A stretch of DNA of 64,000 bases from Gossypium raimondii (GCF_025698545.1 NC_068575.1:58847980-58911979), one strand, 5' to 3'; counted from the stretch's first letter, positions 46,800 through 61,254 are shown. Numbers and translations: made by a program. Notes: generated by a model not told the origin, from the letters alone.

Positions 46800-47670
46800 T
46801 CTCGTCAATGTGTTATATAACACCTATAAAATAACATTTTAATAAAATTAATTTAAAATAATATTTTAATTCAAAAAGGGTGATATTTTAATTCAAAAAG
46901 GGTGACGCTAAAATGTCAACCAGCACCCTTTTCACATTTATTTTTTAATTTTATACATTTTAATTTTATGACTTTATATTTTATAGTTTTCATAATTTAA
47001 TTTTTATTTCATAAAAATGGTTGAGTTGTGTTGTTTTTATAATTTTAATATTTTATAAATATAAAATTTTGAATATTTAAAATAATGACCAAGTAGATAA
47101 TTTTTGGTAAAATTGACATAAAAACATGAAGGTAATCTACCTAAATAGCCATTTAAGGTTTTAGTGAGTTCTGATTTAGTTATCAATTTAAGTAAATTTC
47201 TAATTCTAGTCACTCCACTATTAAAATGTATTTGGTCAACAAATAGAATGTTGATATAGCATTTTTATTGGTATAATAATAAATTTAGCCCTAATATTTT
47301 ACATATTCTATCTAATTGATTCTATTTCTAAAAAGTTTAATACGTTTCACTCTCAAAATTTACACATTATCAACTCGATCATTATTATAAATATTAAAGA
47401 ATTTATAATTATAAAATATTTAAAAATTAAATTTATAAAATTAAAACAGCTCTACCGTTTTTATGAAATAAAATTAAATTATGAAGGCAATAAAATATAA
47501 AATTATGAAATAGAAATATATAATTAAAAAGAAAGTAAAGATGGGTGAAAAGGGCGCCATTGACATTTTGGCGTACCCTTTTAAACTAAAATATATTTTT
47601 ACTATTCATTTAATTTTATTAAAATATTATTTCTATAAGTGGTGTCATTTTATTGGCGACATCATCTTTT
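46800..47670. mobile_element. Large fold-back element, arms of about 250 bp
   Basis: The left arm (about 46800-47075) pairs with the right arm (about 47405-47670). For example TGACGCTAAAATGTCAACCA and GCACCCTTTTCAC on the left match TACGCCAAAATGTCAATGGC and GCGCCCTTTTCAC in the reverse complement of the right. Pairing continues through TTTCATAATTTAATTTTTATTTCAT-like text to the loop. The loop (47076-47404) holds other repeat text. There is no transposase. The left arm carries a small internal duplication (TTTTAATTCAAAAAGGGTGA twice). Confidence 0.75.
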
Positions 47671-48316
47671 ACTATTCAAAACTATTCATCCTCGTAAATA
47701 ATTTGCTTTCCACTCTATTTTAATAATTATTTCTTTTATTAGTGTAAAAAACCCGTCAAATAACATTCGTAGTCACATAATGTGTGCGTGTGTAGTGTAA
47801 GCTTGTTTCTATCACATGTTGGAGTACTAACTTTCTAATTTTCTGGTATTAAAAAACATTCATATCAACTTTGGGTATATTTATTTTTAAATTTTTTTTG
47901 GTATAATAAAAATATCATCATGATATATTGACGTTATAAATAATTTATTAACTCTAAAGGCTAAAAATAGGGGAAAAGTACATTTTGAAAAATAATTTTC
48001 AAATTCTCTTTCTTGAAATAACAAAAAATGTTTGAATAATAAAAATATTAAGAAATAGTTGTATAGAGTTTTACCGAGTATCACTAACAATGGAGCTTCA
48101 AATCATGGGCAAACAATGATTGAATCCGAAATTGAACTCAAACAAATCGAAAAATACCTGTAAACGAACTCAATCATTTTATTTTGAATGTTCTATCATG
48201 GAAGCAAGCAATGCTTTAGATAATGAAAACGATGAAAAACCAAGCATAAATTATTAAGTCATAGCGGATAAGGCAAACTAGACATTCATACAGAGGAACT
48301 TAATACCGAAGACGGT
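47671..48316. other. Downstream region of the annexin gene
   Basis: AT-rich DNA plus the annexin 3' UTR at its right end. No gene was seen. Confidence 0.5.
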
Positions 48317-50178
48317 TCATGCATCTCCAGCTCCGATCAAGGCAAGAAGAAACTTCTCATAGTCACCCGAAGTATCTTTAGCAATTGCTTGTTCGAGAGG
48401 GATGCTGTTTCTTCGTTGATATGCCTCCTTAATACGTACCATGTCGACCTCTGCACGAGTTGTGACGACTCGGGTAAGAGCCCATTCATCGGATCCCAAC
48501 TTATTGATGGCTTGACGTAGAACCTTCTCGAAATATTGCTCTGGGGTGGTGAAGCACTTGATCACAGCTCTTAGTAATTTGAGGAATTCATCACTGGGAT
48601 CAGCCTTCAAATCCTGCAAACCCGTATTTCATCATTACTTTGATTCGAACATAGTAAAAGGATTTACATATTTCGTCGAGAAAAATGACCATCGTTTATT
48701 GTTTATCATCTACCTTGTTGATAGCATTGCCGAATGAGGTATTGTAATGGTTGAGAGTTGCATTGAGCTGTGCCTTACTCCTTGTTGATACAATCCTAAT
48801 CACCTCCTCATCGGTATAATGCTTGTCCGAGATTTTATCATGAAGTATCTTAGCCTCAGATTTTGCCAATGTCATGTTCACCTCCTCTCCCTCATATCGG
48901 AATGCACTAACAAGAGGGACCAAAAGCTGCACCAAGCAAGTGAAATAAAACACTTTATAAATCTTATGTAGGCATTCAACTCGAGAACAATAAAAGCATG
49001 GCAAAGAAAGTCAAGCCGGAACCTTGCGGTACTCTCCGGTAGTGTGGTGAGCAACATCTTCTTCAAGGGATTTCTTATAACGAGCATGATACGCCTTTTT
49101 CACATTGAGTAGTTCATGCGAAGACCTACTGCAAGCTATCTCCATGAGAATCCAATTGCTTGATGTGAACTTCTTTGTAGCTTCATTAGCCAGATGAGCA
49201 TCTCGCTCTGCAGGGTCCAACGTAAAAAGCAGCACAGCCCGCTGTAGAATGTCAAAGCAGAACAAAAATCTCAAGAAGTTAAAGAAAACGTAATATTCGA
49301 AACTATTACAAAAAAAAATCCAATGCCAGACATCAAAATGTATGTGGAAATTTGACCTCGAAATCACTTGTAAGTTCCTTCTCCAAACACTTGAGAAGAT
49401 CTTCCCCATAAGCTTCACCATAAACTTTCCGAATTGAATTGCGCTGTGCTGCATTCCTGTGAGCCAATATGTCGATAATCAATTGCTCGTTCGTACCCCA
49501 GCCTGCCAAAGAATATCGGAGACAGTTCATCGTCATAGCTTGTTCTTTCAGCAATTAAAACAAACAGTAACAGGGAGTATCTGTTGATTGTATGATACAA
49601 TATCTATTACTCCAAAATAGCACAAATTAAACTACTATTTCATTACCCCATCAAATGTAGATTGAGAAAAAGATGACGGTCCTTCAATATAAGCAATTAA
49701 GCATACAAATAGCAGATAACATTCACTTGATCTACAAATTATAAGGGCAAACTCTGATGTCCAGAGACATATAACCAAAGTAATCTTGATCTTCCATTTA
49801 AAAAATGCAGATCAGATGGTGATCCAACACTGACAGATCAGATCTGGAATCCATTTCCAGATGAACAACTTCAAGAAAGCCTTTATGAACGATTTTCAAA
49901 GATCATAGCGAAGGAGATGATGACAAAATATGAAACCACCCAAGAAAAAAAAGCAGATCAATCAAAATACATAAAAAAAAAAACCCATAATTCAATACAA
50001 TGCTATACCATCAAACATCAACTCAAACAAGTCAAGAACAAAACATGGAAAGATAGATGAATGATTCAACTTAGTAAGTATAGAGCTAAAGAATAAAAGG
50101 ACCTTCAAAAGCTTTCCGAAGTTGCTCAGCATCCTCAGAAGGAGAAGGAACGTGAACTGGAACTTTGAGGGTTGCCAT
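48317..50178 (-). CDS. Annexin (plant D1/D2 type)
   Basis: Five exons on the minus strand join in frame: 50178-50103, 49502-49357, 49241-49023, 48926-48714 and 48613-48317, giving 316 residues, the standard plant length. It starts [20 protein letters not shown] and shows four annexin repeats. Repeat 1 keeps the calcium loop GWGTNE (residues 26-31) and His40, linked to peroxidase-like activity in plant annexins. Cys111 (MEIACSRS) and Cys238 (AVIKCFTT) occupy the positions of the conserved cysteine pair. Repeat 4, normally GTDEGALTRVV, reads [12 protein letters not shown], a changed calcium loop. Annexins bind acidic membranes in a calcium-dependent way and act in secretion, fibre growth and stress signalling. 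Intron 1 (49503-50102) is the longest. The gene looks complete. Confidence 0.95.
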
Positions 50179-50236
50179 TGAAACTTTCTTTGGTTTGTTT
50201 TCAGTGATTGTGGAAAATGTCTATAGCCTTAAAACG

Positions 50237-50245
50237 CTTTATAGT
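50237..50245 (-). promoter_or_regulatory. TATA box of the annexin gene
   Basis: ACTATAAAG on the minus strand about 60 bases upstream of the ATG would place initiation near 50210 and give a short leader. Position and sequence fit; transcription start is not shown by the sequence. Confidence 0.5.
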
Positions 50246-51109
50246 ACATTAAAAGCAATCAAATTCCTTCCTCTTTTTTTTTTTTTTTTGTATTTTCTAA
50301 ATTTTGTTATTAACTTTCCTTTTCTTCCGCACGTTGAAAGTATATTATTATTATTTTCTAATCATATCAGTTTCTTTTAAAGATAATTTCTAAAATTAAA
50401 TATAATCTTTTCTAAACATACTCAAATTTATGTTTTTTATACTAATAACAATAATTGTATCAATTGAGTTAAAATTTAATTAATAAAAGTAATACTATTA
50501 TTATAATTATACGGTAACTAGGCATTCACATGAGAATTTCCGCCCATATTTTCACATAATTATTGAATAAGGACAGAACAGTGAATCTTATCTTTGTTGA
50601 TAATGTAATATAAGTCGGGATTTTAATACTGTTTCACATTTCAAATATTTGATTTTGGTATAGCGAAGTACATTTACTTAAAATTTGAATTAAATTAAGT
50701 TTAAATTCCAATAATATTATATTGAACAGAGTAGTTATAAATTTTAATAATTAATTTTATAAACAATAAAATGGACAGGTGTCCGTATATTTCATGAACT
50801 GAATTTTTCACCAACTTTTAATTATTTAAAATATAAAAAATAGTTCACTTTAAATTAATAGAAATAATTATAAAATATTATATGAAAATATTTTTAAATT
50901 GTTTTTTATAAAACTAATGAGCTAAACCGATAAGAACAGTGGAAAAACATGACCACCTTTTACATTTATTCATAATCTATTTGTGTATTTATATTATTTA
51001 TATTAATATTAAGAGTTTGACTGAATTGGTATTATTAATTAATTATAGATATAGTAAATTTTTACTTTTAATTTTATAAAAAATTATTTTAGTATTTTAT
51101 TTAATTTTT
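50246..51109. other. AT-rich intergenic DNA upstream of annexin
   Basis: Long A/T tracts, no gene, no clear repeat end. Confidence 0.5.
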
Positions 51110-51390
51110 TGTCTCTTTAAATTCTTGAACTTATACTTTCTTTAAATCACCTGCAATAGATGAAAAATTAATGTTTGTTAATATTGTTAATGTGGCATAT
51201 ATATTGATTATCATGTAGATGACATTCGAATTTAATTAACTTTTAAAATTATAAAAATATTTTATATATTTAAAAATTTTAAAATTAATTAAATACGAAT
51301 GTGTCATCCATGTGATAATGCACACATATCCAACATTATTAAAAAACGTTAACTTTATAGATTGACCAATGAAATTTTAATAATCAGATT
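51110..51390. mobile_element. Fold-back MITE-like element, family F (copy 1)
   Basis: The arms pair around 51265: GTTAATATTGTTAATGTGGC and ATGTAGATGACATTCGAATT on the left against TTTAATAATGTTGGATATGT and ACATGGATGACACATTCGTA in the reverse complement of the right. AATAGATGAAAAATTAATG and the outer AATTCTTGAACTTATACTTT correspond to the copy at 59540-59745. Confidence 0.65.
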
Positions 51391-51675
51391 CGGTTCACAC
51401 TTTACATTATATAAAGCATATATGAAATATTTATAGATTTATTTTTATTTAAGTCTCTATGGTCCTCCTCAAAACTATTTTAATTTGACTCCAAATACGT
51501 TGCAATCATTGACCTCATTGCTTCTTAATTATAATCATAGCTAATTGGGATATATATTATTTGTTTTATACATATTTTTAATATTAATTAATATGGAAAA
51601 AAACAATTCAAATTTATCATAAACTTCAACATAAATGATGAAATTATTAGATAAACAAATTTAATGAAATGGAAT
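51391..51675. other. AT-rich DNA between two repeats
   Basis: No open frame or motif of note. Confidence 0.5.
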
Positions 51676-52175
51676 TAGACCTATCTATGGTCGGGTCATT
51701 CGGTTCGGCCCAAAGACCCTCCTGAAAAGTGAGTGAGAGGGTTTAGATAAAAATATAAACCTGAAAAGTGGAATTAGGTAAAAAATAAGACTCGTTAAAA
51801 AACTGGTCGGATCTCAAATAAGATTTTTTTGGCCCAAGCCTGGGTCAACCCGAATATGCAAAAAAATGTATTTATTTTTTTATTTTTTTAATGTTTTGTT
51901 TTTATTTTCTTATTATTATTGCTTAGATATTGTATAACTCTTATTTTATTGTTAATTTTGCTATTATTTTAAAGACATTTACTTGTTAAGTTGCACCTAT
52001 ATGTTATTTAAGTATATATATATTTTTAATTTATTTTTAATTTGTTGAGAAATGTTTATTTTTAATTTAATGATTTTAGTAATTTTGGTGTATTATATAT
52101 TTTTTAAAAATAATATAACATGAGTGAGCCAGGCCTAAAATTTTGATTGGCCCGGCCGGGCCATCTACGCCTCTA
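51676..52175 (+). mobile_element. GGGCC-rich element with inverted ends, near full length
   Basis: The left end TAGACCTATCTATGGTCGGG and the reverse complement of the right end (TAGAGGCGTAGATGGCCCGG) are imperfect inverted copies. Inside are GGCCCAAGCCTGGGTC and an AT-rich core. It is about 500 bp and non-coding. Related copies lie at 3104-3772, 11285-11400 and 62150-62458. Confidence 0.6.
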
Positions 52176-52488
52176 GTTTACTTCAAAAACAATGAACTTC
52201 TCAAATGGAATGCGGTGGTCAATCTTCAAATTTGAAATTGACCAGCTTGGCTCCACTTGATTAGCCGGGTTAAACCGAAGAAGCCGAAAGGAAACAATTT
52301 AGTTTACTTCAGTGAAGAGCCGAAGATTCGCAAGAGTTACCGCTACTTTTTCTTTTTCCTGACGGGGTAAAAATTAGAATCATTCTCTGATCTCATCTCA
52401 GTCATCCGCCAACAAAACCATCAGACAAGCAAGGATCGACGTTGAACAAGAAATCTCCCATCTAGCTTATTCGTGAAGGTCGCCAATA

Positions 52489-55283
52489 ATGGTGGCGACA
52501 AAGCCCAACGCTTCTACTCCTATTACAGGCAAAATGAGTCCGCGCATTTGGTTTTACTCCATTTTGCTCAGTCTTCAATACGGAGCGCAGCCACTTATCT
52601 CCAAGCGCTTCACCAGGTAACCATTTTTCCTTCAAAAAATTTTGATTTATTTAATTATTTGCTTTTTAATTTGGATTGTAATTGATCACCTGCTGGATTT
52701 TATAGAAAATAATTTTTGAGTGATCTTTTCGAAATTTTGATTTGAATTATGGGGTAATGTAGTAGTTGGAACCGTTTTTGTAATATCTTAGTTTATCATG
52801 ATCTTTTGGCTAAGTTTAATATTCATTCATTTTCCTGGTTTTTGTTTTATTTTGTTCTTTTTAAGATTGGCAACTTAGTTAGAGATATTGACGTTTGAAT
52901 TGGTCTCTAGAGAGCTTATTCCTTCCTTGAACTTGAAGCATCATCTTGGTTTGCCCATGCATTTGATGCGATTAGTAGCGGGAAATCTTCATTGGCATCA
53001 ACTGCTTAAATGTACCCTTGTCGGCTTATATCTTAATGCTATCTTTTAAAGTATTCAATGCTAGGATGTAAATTCAGTTTAATAATGATGGTGAATATCC
53101 CAGCTCTTGCACAGTGCACACATGTATGCTTTGACTTTTCATTTTTCGTTAGTACCCATATCCGTCAACAATCTAGATGATATAGAGCTATGAGTCTCTA
53201 AGAACCCTTCAAATACATGGAAATTCTGAAAAAAATTGAACTTGTCCGTGTTGAGCTCATACCCGTGTCTGATTTTTATACTTGAATCCAGGTAGCAGAG
53301 CATGTATATGGATCATAAACAACATCTGACTTCTTTGTTTACATACTTGCTGGAGTCTATTTGAACAAATTTTCTTTTCCAAGTTTTTAACTCATTTTTT
53401 TAATTATTATTATACAGACGGGAAGTAATTGTAACGTCGTCAGTCTTGATATGTGAAATAGCAAAGGTAATCTTACATGTAATTTATACTTTTGGTTCTT
53501 TTAGCTTTTAAACATTTGAGTTTATGAGATCATTTACTTTTGAATATGTTTACTAGGTTTTATGTGCTATAATTCTCATGGCGAAAGATGGTAGCATAAA
53601 GAGACTGGCGAAGGAATGGACTTTGATGGGTTCACTTACTGCATCGGGTCTTCCTGCTGCAATTTATGCACTTCAAAATAGCTTGTTGCAAATATCTTAC
53701 AGGAACCTGGATTCGCTTACTTTCTCAATGCTGAACCAGACAAAAATATTTTTCACTGCCTTATTTACATATATCATACTGAGGTATCTTCTCCAAGGGG
53801 TCCTTTATCTATCATTTATCTTCTTTAGTACTGATCTACTGGTTCCGATTAAAGCTAGAGACTAGGTTGATGTTTGTGTATATTACCCATTACTGCTCAC
53901 CAATATGCTAGTCTCCTTTTGAGTTTTCAAATGACTTTTTCTTGCAGTATGTTTTACGAATGTGGTTGTTTTTTCTTTGCAAAATGGTATTATTTCAACC
54001 AAAAGCATTATGGTTTTTTTTTTTTTTTTTTTTAGTTTTTTGGCTTAATTTGTTGTGTGTCTATGCAGGCAAAGGCAGTCAATTCAACAAACTGGGGCTC
54101 TGTTTTTGTTGATCATGGCAGCTGTTCTTCTAAGTATCGGTGAAGGTTCTAGCAAAGCTTCTAGCACTGGTGATCCTGAGCAAATTCTATTTTACGGAAT
54201 AGTACCTGTTTTAGTTGCTTCTGTACTTTCTGGTCTGGCTTCTGCATTATGTCAATGGGCTTCTCAGGTGAGAAACGGCCTATTTTCCTTTTTACCTATT
54301 TTTAATAAACAAATTATCTATGCTTGCCTATTTCTTAACTTTCATTAAAAATTTCTTTATTACAGGTCAAGAAGCACTCATCATACTTGATGACTGTAGA
54401 AATGTCTATTGTTGGAAGTTTGTGCTTACTGGCTAGTACCTCTAAGTCTCCAGATGGAGAATCTATCAGACGCCATGGATTCTTTTATGGTTGGACTCCA
54501 CTAACTTTGGTAATAATCGTTCTTTTTCTGAAAAATTCTCTGGAGAACATAGGGGATGCTCTTGGGTTTACATAAGCAGGGAAACTATAGTATAAGACTG
54601 GGTAGGGAGCCTGCAGGGAGCTTTGCAAGCTAAGGCTACCTAACTTCTCTCTAAAGGATGTGCATTAAGTTTATTTCTGCAATACTTTTTTTGTTTAAAC
54701 TGCTATGGTACATGCATACTAAAGTTTTAACACATCTTTCTTCCTTTTTCAGATTCCGGTTGTAGCCAATGCTGTCGGTGGGATTCTTGTTGGCCTTGTC
54801 ACCAGCCTTGCAGGTGGCGTGAGAAAGGTAGGCCTAACTACATAGAACTAATACGGTGACTACTTAGGACGGAGCATTGAAGAGTGGAGTGGTGATTAAA
54901 TGGGTGCTTGTCGACATGGAGGCTATTGAATTGCATGTGTTAATCAAGTAAACAAAATATCAAATCTAAAGTCATCAGACCTGCAGATTTCGAAATAATA
55001 TTTTTGAGGGATCATTAAAGAGAAGAGTGATGTTTGCTTTATTGTTTGAATTTATTTTCTATACCGCATTTTGTTTTCTCAAGGGTACTTACGTCAGCAA
55101 AATTTTCTCAAATGCGATCAGGGGTTTGTCATTGTTTCAGCACTTCTTGTAACAGCGATGCTGCAGTTCCTGTTTGAAGGAAAACCTCCATCAGTATATT
55201 GTCTCGTGGCTCTTCCACTTGTCATTAGTAGCATTTCAATATACCAGAAATATCCGTACAAAGTCAAAAAGAAGGAAGCCTAA
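52489..55283 (+). CDS. Nucleotide-sugar transporter, ROCK1-like (UDP-GlcNAc/UDP-GalNAc type)
   Basis: Seven exons join in frame: 52489-52616, 53418-53466, 53557-53783, 54069-54267, 54366-54509, 54753-54827 and 55122-55283, giving 327 residues, close to the 325 of Arabidopsis ROCK1 (AT5G65000). The start MVATKPNASTPITGKMSPRI precedes a series of hydrophobic segments typical of the ten-helix CMP-sialate/UDP-galactose transporter family, with ALQNSLLQISYRNLDSLTFS and FSMLNQTKIFFTALF as the diagnostic blocks. The C-terminus YKVKKKEA ends in a KKxx dilysine signal (KKEA), which retrieves membrane proteins to the ER, where ROCK1 works. It would exchange UDP-amino sugars for UMP and influence ER quality control and cytokinin-linked growth. 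Substrate is inferred from the family. Intron 1 contains a dispersed repeat. The gene looks intact. Confidence 0.93.
53135..53320 (-). repeat. Dispersed CGGGTA-type repeat in transporter intron 1
   Basis: Read on the minus strand, CAGACACGGGTATGAGC, TTTCCATGTATTTGAAGGG and GACGGATATGGGTACT match the copy at 43715-43905 in order. Confidence 0.5.
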
Positions 55284-56336
55284 TAACACCTGTAGGCAGG
55301 TAAGGGAATTTCTCATAGTGACCCCAATTATTATAGTTTACATTTGTTTTTCCCAAGTTCTACAGGGAGGGTTTACAGGAATTTTAAATGTATGCAAATG
55401 AAGAAGGCATTTTATACCTGCTTGAATTTGGGAAGTTAAAGAAAACCCAAGGCTTTGATGCAATTCTTACCTTTTGGAGCAGTATAAAGTTGTATGAATT
55501 ATGAATTGAATAATCATGTATGTGATTGTGAAGTAATTGAGAAGATCTATAGAATTCTTTTTAATGAGAAGAAAATACATAGTTATGGATGGTGGTGGCT
55601 TCACTTAACTAAGCATTTCTTCGCATCTAGTTAGATTCTAAAAAAAATATCATGATCCTCTCTCTTTTTTGTCATTATAGAGGTAATGAAGGCCTTAATT
55701 GACTGCCATTAAGAATTATAACATATGGATCTACATCTTCTCCAATTGGGGTTTCAAGTTTCTTTTTACTGTTGGAATGCCTCAAGTTCCAAACTATTGA
55801 AACCACCAAGTGGGGTCAAATTCCCCTTTATTATTTTCCCATCTGTTACTATTATTTAATCACCATTCATAACTTAATTAATGTATTGAAAAAATCGACA
55901 AAAATAAATTGAATCTAATCTCTTCGACTTGAGAGTCACGAAAACTTAAAAAAGTGATAGAATTCGGGGTTTATAAATGTTCTTTTAACCTGGAAAACTT
56001 CGACTTTTACCAACAATATAAAGGTTTTATTGGCATTGTTAATAAGATTTTAAATTTTATATGCAAAATAATAATTTAATATATCTATTAAAGATTAAAT
56101 ATGTAACAATTTTTAATTATACTTTTGGAATGAAAAAAAAAATTGAACTCAAATCAAAACGAATAAATACTAAATAGGACAAATTGAAAATGTGGGAATA
56201 ATTCAAGGATAAAATTCGATCCCCGAATACTCTGATGAGTTTATCCCGTCTCCTTATAAAGGAAGGGATAAAATTGGAAAGAAAAAAGCTGTTCAAAGGT
56301 TTTGACTCTCGATAATTGGCGGTTTCTCGTACTCAC
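55284..56336. other. Intergenic region upstream of RABH1
   Basis: 3' UTR of the transporter, then AT-rich DNA and the RABH1 promoter. No other gene was seen. Confidence 0.5.
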
Positions 56337-56345
56337 TATATAAAG
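56337..56345 (+). promoter_or_regulatory. TATA box of RABH1
   Basis: TATATAAAG about 165 bases upstream of the ATG, followed by CT-rich leader text and a GA tract (56482-56496). It would place initiation near 56370-56375. Confidence 0.6.
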
Positions 56346-56504
56346 GATTAAAGTCAAAGCTTTCCTTCATTTTCTTCTCTCTTCTCAAAATTAAAAAGTT
56401 TCATTTCCATTTCCATAATAATAGTAATTTTATTTTATTTTCCTTCCCGGTTCTGATCTGAAACTCTCGTTTATACAATCGAAGAGAGAGAGAGAAGAAA
56501 TTGA

Positions 56505-58872
<2,368 letters not shown>

Positions 58873-59539
58873 AACAAATACTGTATTTACTACAAGCCTA
58901 GCTTAAGAGATAGGGAAAAAGAGATCCAAATTTAAGTTTCCGAACTTCCTTCACGTTACTTAGGTAAGTCTCATTCACCAAATTAAGTTCAATTGGCATG
59001 AAAATTTTATTATATATGTTGGGGTCGGATTTTGGATAGAAGTTCTGTTAATTCAAGTTTGGTCCGGTTTGATTTTAGGCCCTGATTTTCTTAGCTGGGT
59101 TAATGATCAGTTAGATAACTTCGTCAGTTGGATGAAGGGGAGCAAGACCTGCAAGCAATGAATTAATAAGGTAAGGGGAATACCGGAAATAGATTGTTGA
59201 GACATTTTCTGATACGTAAGTCAACAAAAATTTAAGAAAGGAAAGAGGGGCCAAAGAGGCAGAGTGTAAAAGTATTATGGAGAATTCTTTCCTGAAGTCT
59301 TGCGTTACGTACTGGTATTCCAAGAATTTCGATCCTATTTGTGGCTCCCGACTTTCTTCTACCTTAATGTGCCCTGTGTGATCAACTTATCTATGAACAT
59401 GTTATTACTCTTTCTTTTGGTAATTGCTAATGCTTTGTCTTTACAGTCTCACGGACTGAGTGGAAATAATCTAATGAAAAGTTGTTTTTTTCAAATTTTG
59501 TTTTGCATATATAAAGTTATTTTAGAATTTTATTTTATT
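58873..59539. other. 3' region of RABH1 and intergenic DNA
   Basis: No gene. The open frames at 59111-59323 (minus) and 59300-59596 (plus) overlap each other and have no domain. Confidence 0.5.
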
Positions 59540-59745
59540 TTGCCTTTTTTACCCTTTGAATTAACATTATTTATCAAATCATCCCAAAATAGATGAAAAA
59601 GTTAGTTTCGGTTAACTTTGTTGACGTGACATTCACGTGTATGTCACTTAAACAAAGTTAAACAAATATTAACTTTTTCATTCCTTTTAGAGTGATTTGA
59701 TAAAGTGTAAGTTTAAGGATTAAAAGAGACAAGTTTTCACCAAAA
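59540..59745. mobile_element. Fold-back MITE-like element, family F (copy 2)
   Basis: The arms pair around 59638: ATCAAATCATCCCAAAATAG and ATGAAAAAGTTAGTTTCGG on the left against ATCAAATCACTCTAAAAGG and ATGAAAAAGTTAATATTTG in the reverse complement of the right, continuing through GTTAACTTTGTT. About 200 bp in total, no coding content. Same family as 51110-51390. Confidence 0.7.
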
Positions 59746-59927
59746 GAAAAAAGAGAAAATTAAATGGAGGGTTAATTTTTTTTTTTTTTTGTAAAATCAT
59801 AGGGCGGAATAAGTTATTGGGACTTTTTTGAATGCTCTAGCTGCTTATCCAACTTGCTCAAGTTGGGCCTTCGATAAGATTGTTTGTAATTTTAGATCTA
59901 ATTAATTATAGGTTATTTGCTTTAATT

Positions 59928-60130
59928 AATAAGTTAGTATTTGGTATGTTGAGAGTGTATTTTTTTATTTCACGGGCAGTATTTAAAAAATTAATGTGTC
60001 TTTTTTTTAAAATATATTTTTTAATATTTTACTATAAGAGTTTATAGGACATTTGTCAATATCTTAACATTGTTTGTGAAGTCTAAAAATTTAATGTGTG
60101 CTGAATAATTTCCTTAATTAATAATTAAAA
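59928..60130 (+). mobile_element. MITE-like element, family E (copy 3)
   Basis: AAGTTAGTATTTGGTATGTT, TTTTATTTCACGGGCAG, TAATATTTTACTATAAGAG, GGACATTTGTCAATATC and TTTGTGAAGTCTAAAAA match copies 1 and 2 in order. Of the three it keeps the central part best. Confidence 0.6.
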
Positions 60131-61254
60131 TGCGTTTGCTTGAGTGAAAAAGTAAAAAGATGGAAAGATGGGTGAAAATTTTGAAGGTACCTAATAATAA
60201 AGAACAGCAAGAGAAAATAAAACACAAAATATGATGATATATCATCTTAATGCATAAAAGCAATTATTTTAAAATGGAGTGATAAAACAGAGAGAATAAG
60301 ATATGCGAATTAGTTTTAATATATATATTATTTTAAAAATTTATTAATCTTCTTCTCATTTTTATCTTTACAAAGTAATCCATCGATTAAAATAACTTTT
60401 TTTCAAATTTTCTGTCTTCTCTATCAAGACCTAGAGAAAGAGAAATTGCTTTTCTAACTTTCTTTTCACTCTACCAAAATATATATATAATTTTCTGTTC
60501 ACCCTACCAAGTAAAACATAAAAGTTACTTCATATGGTACAATAGTTTTAGCTATAAGCATTTCCAAATTAGCTCATTTGCTGGCAATTAACACTTACTT
60601 GGACATCCATAAATATGACTTTACATATTGAGAAATGGTGAGTGAAGTATGAATGAAGGATTATTGAAACATATGATTGATGGTAACTTTGCTAGGATTT
60701 GGGCTTACATTATTATTGATATTGTTTGAATTATTAAATTGAAGAGTAATGATATAAAGATTAAGTGACTAAAATATTCGTTGCCAAAACATATATTCGA
60801 ATATTCATAATTTAACTCATTCTTATAAACTATTTCAGCTTCAAAATCAACATAAGGGTCATGAATTCTTGCTTTGTTTTCAGCAATTTGGAGAATCTTC
60901 TGCTTAAGATTGTCAGACAAATTGAGTAAATCTTGCATGGTTATTAACGAGCATGTCATTCTTCTAGATCTTTTCTATAAAAAGAGATGTCGGTGGTCTT
61001 CAAAAGTTAACTGGCGGCGGGTACTGGCGTCGCCGACCAGGCCACTGAGGGGAGGCAATTGGATTTGGATGAAACTTTGAATCTGACGTTTAAAGTTTGA
61101 GCTTTTTTTCATAATTGATTTCTTGTTTTTGACTAAATGATCATCCCTGTATAAACACATCTACATCTATACTATTTATACTATTATATGTACCAGCCAA
61201 TCCAAAAACAATTAGGGAAAGTCGAATTTTAACTATAATTTTTTCATAAATTAA
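60131..61254. other. Intergenic DNA with one doubtful minus-strand ORF
   Basis: The minus-strand frame at 60705-60959 begins with text of normal protein composition (MQDLLNLSDNLKQKILQIAE, HDPYVDFEAEIVYKN) and then decays into AT-rich hydrophobic residues. It could be a gene remnant or an unrecognised first exon. No supporting splice partners were found. Confidence 0.3.

Noticed and set aside
60705-60959. Minus-strand gene with MQDLLNLSDNLKQK start
   Set aside because: Only the first part looks like protein, with no splice partners or known family; kept as a low-confidence note.
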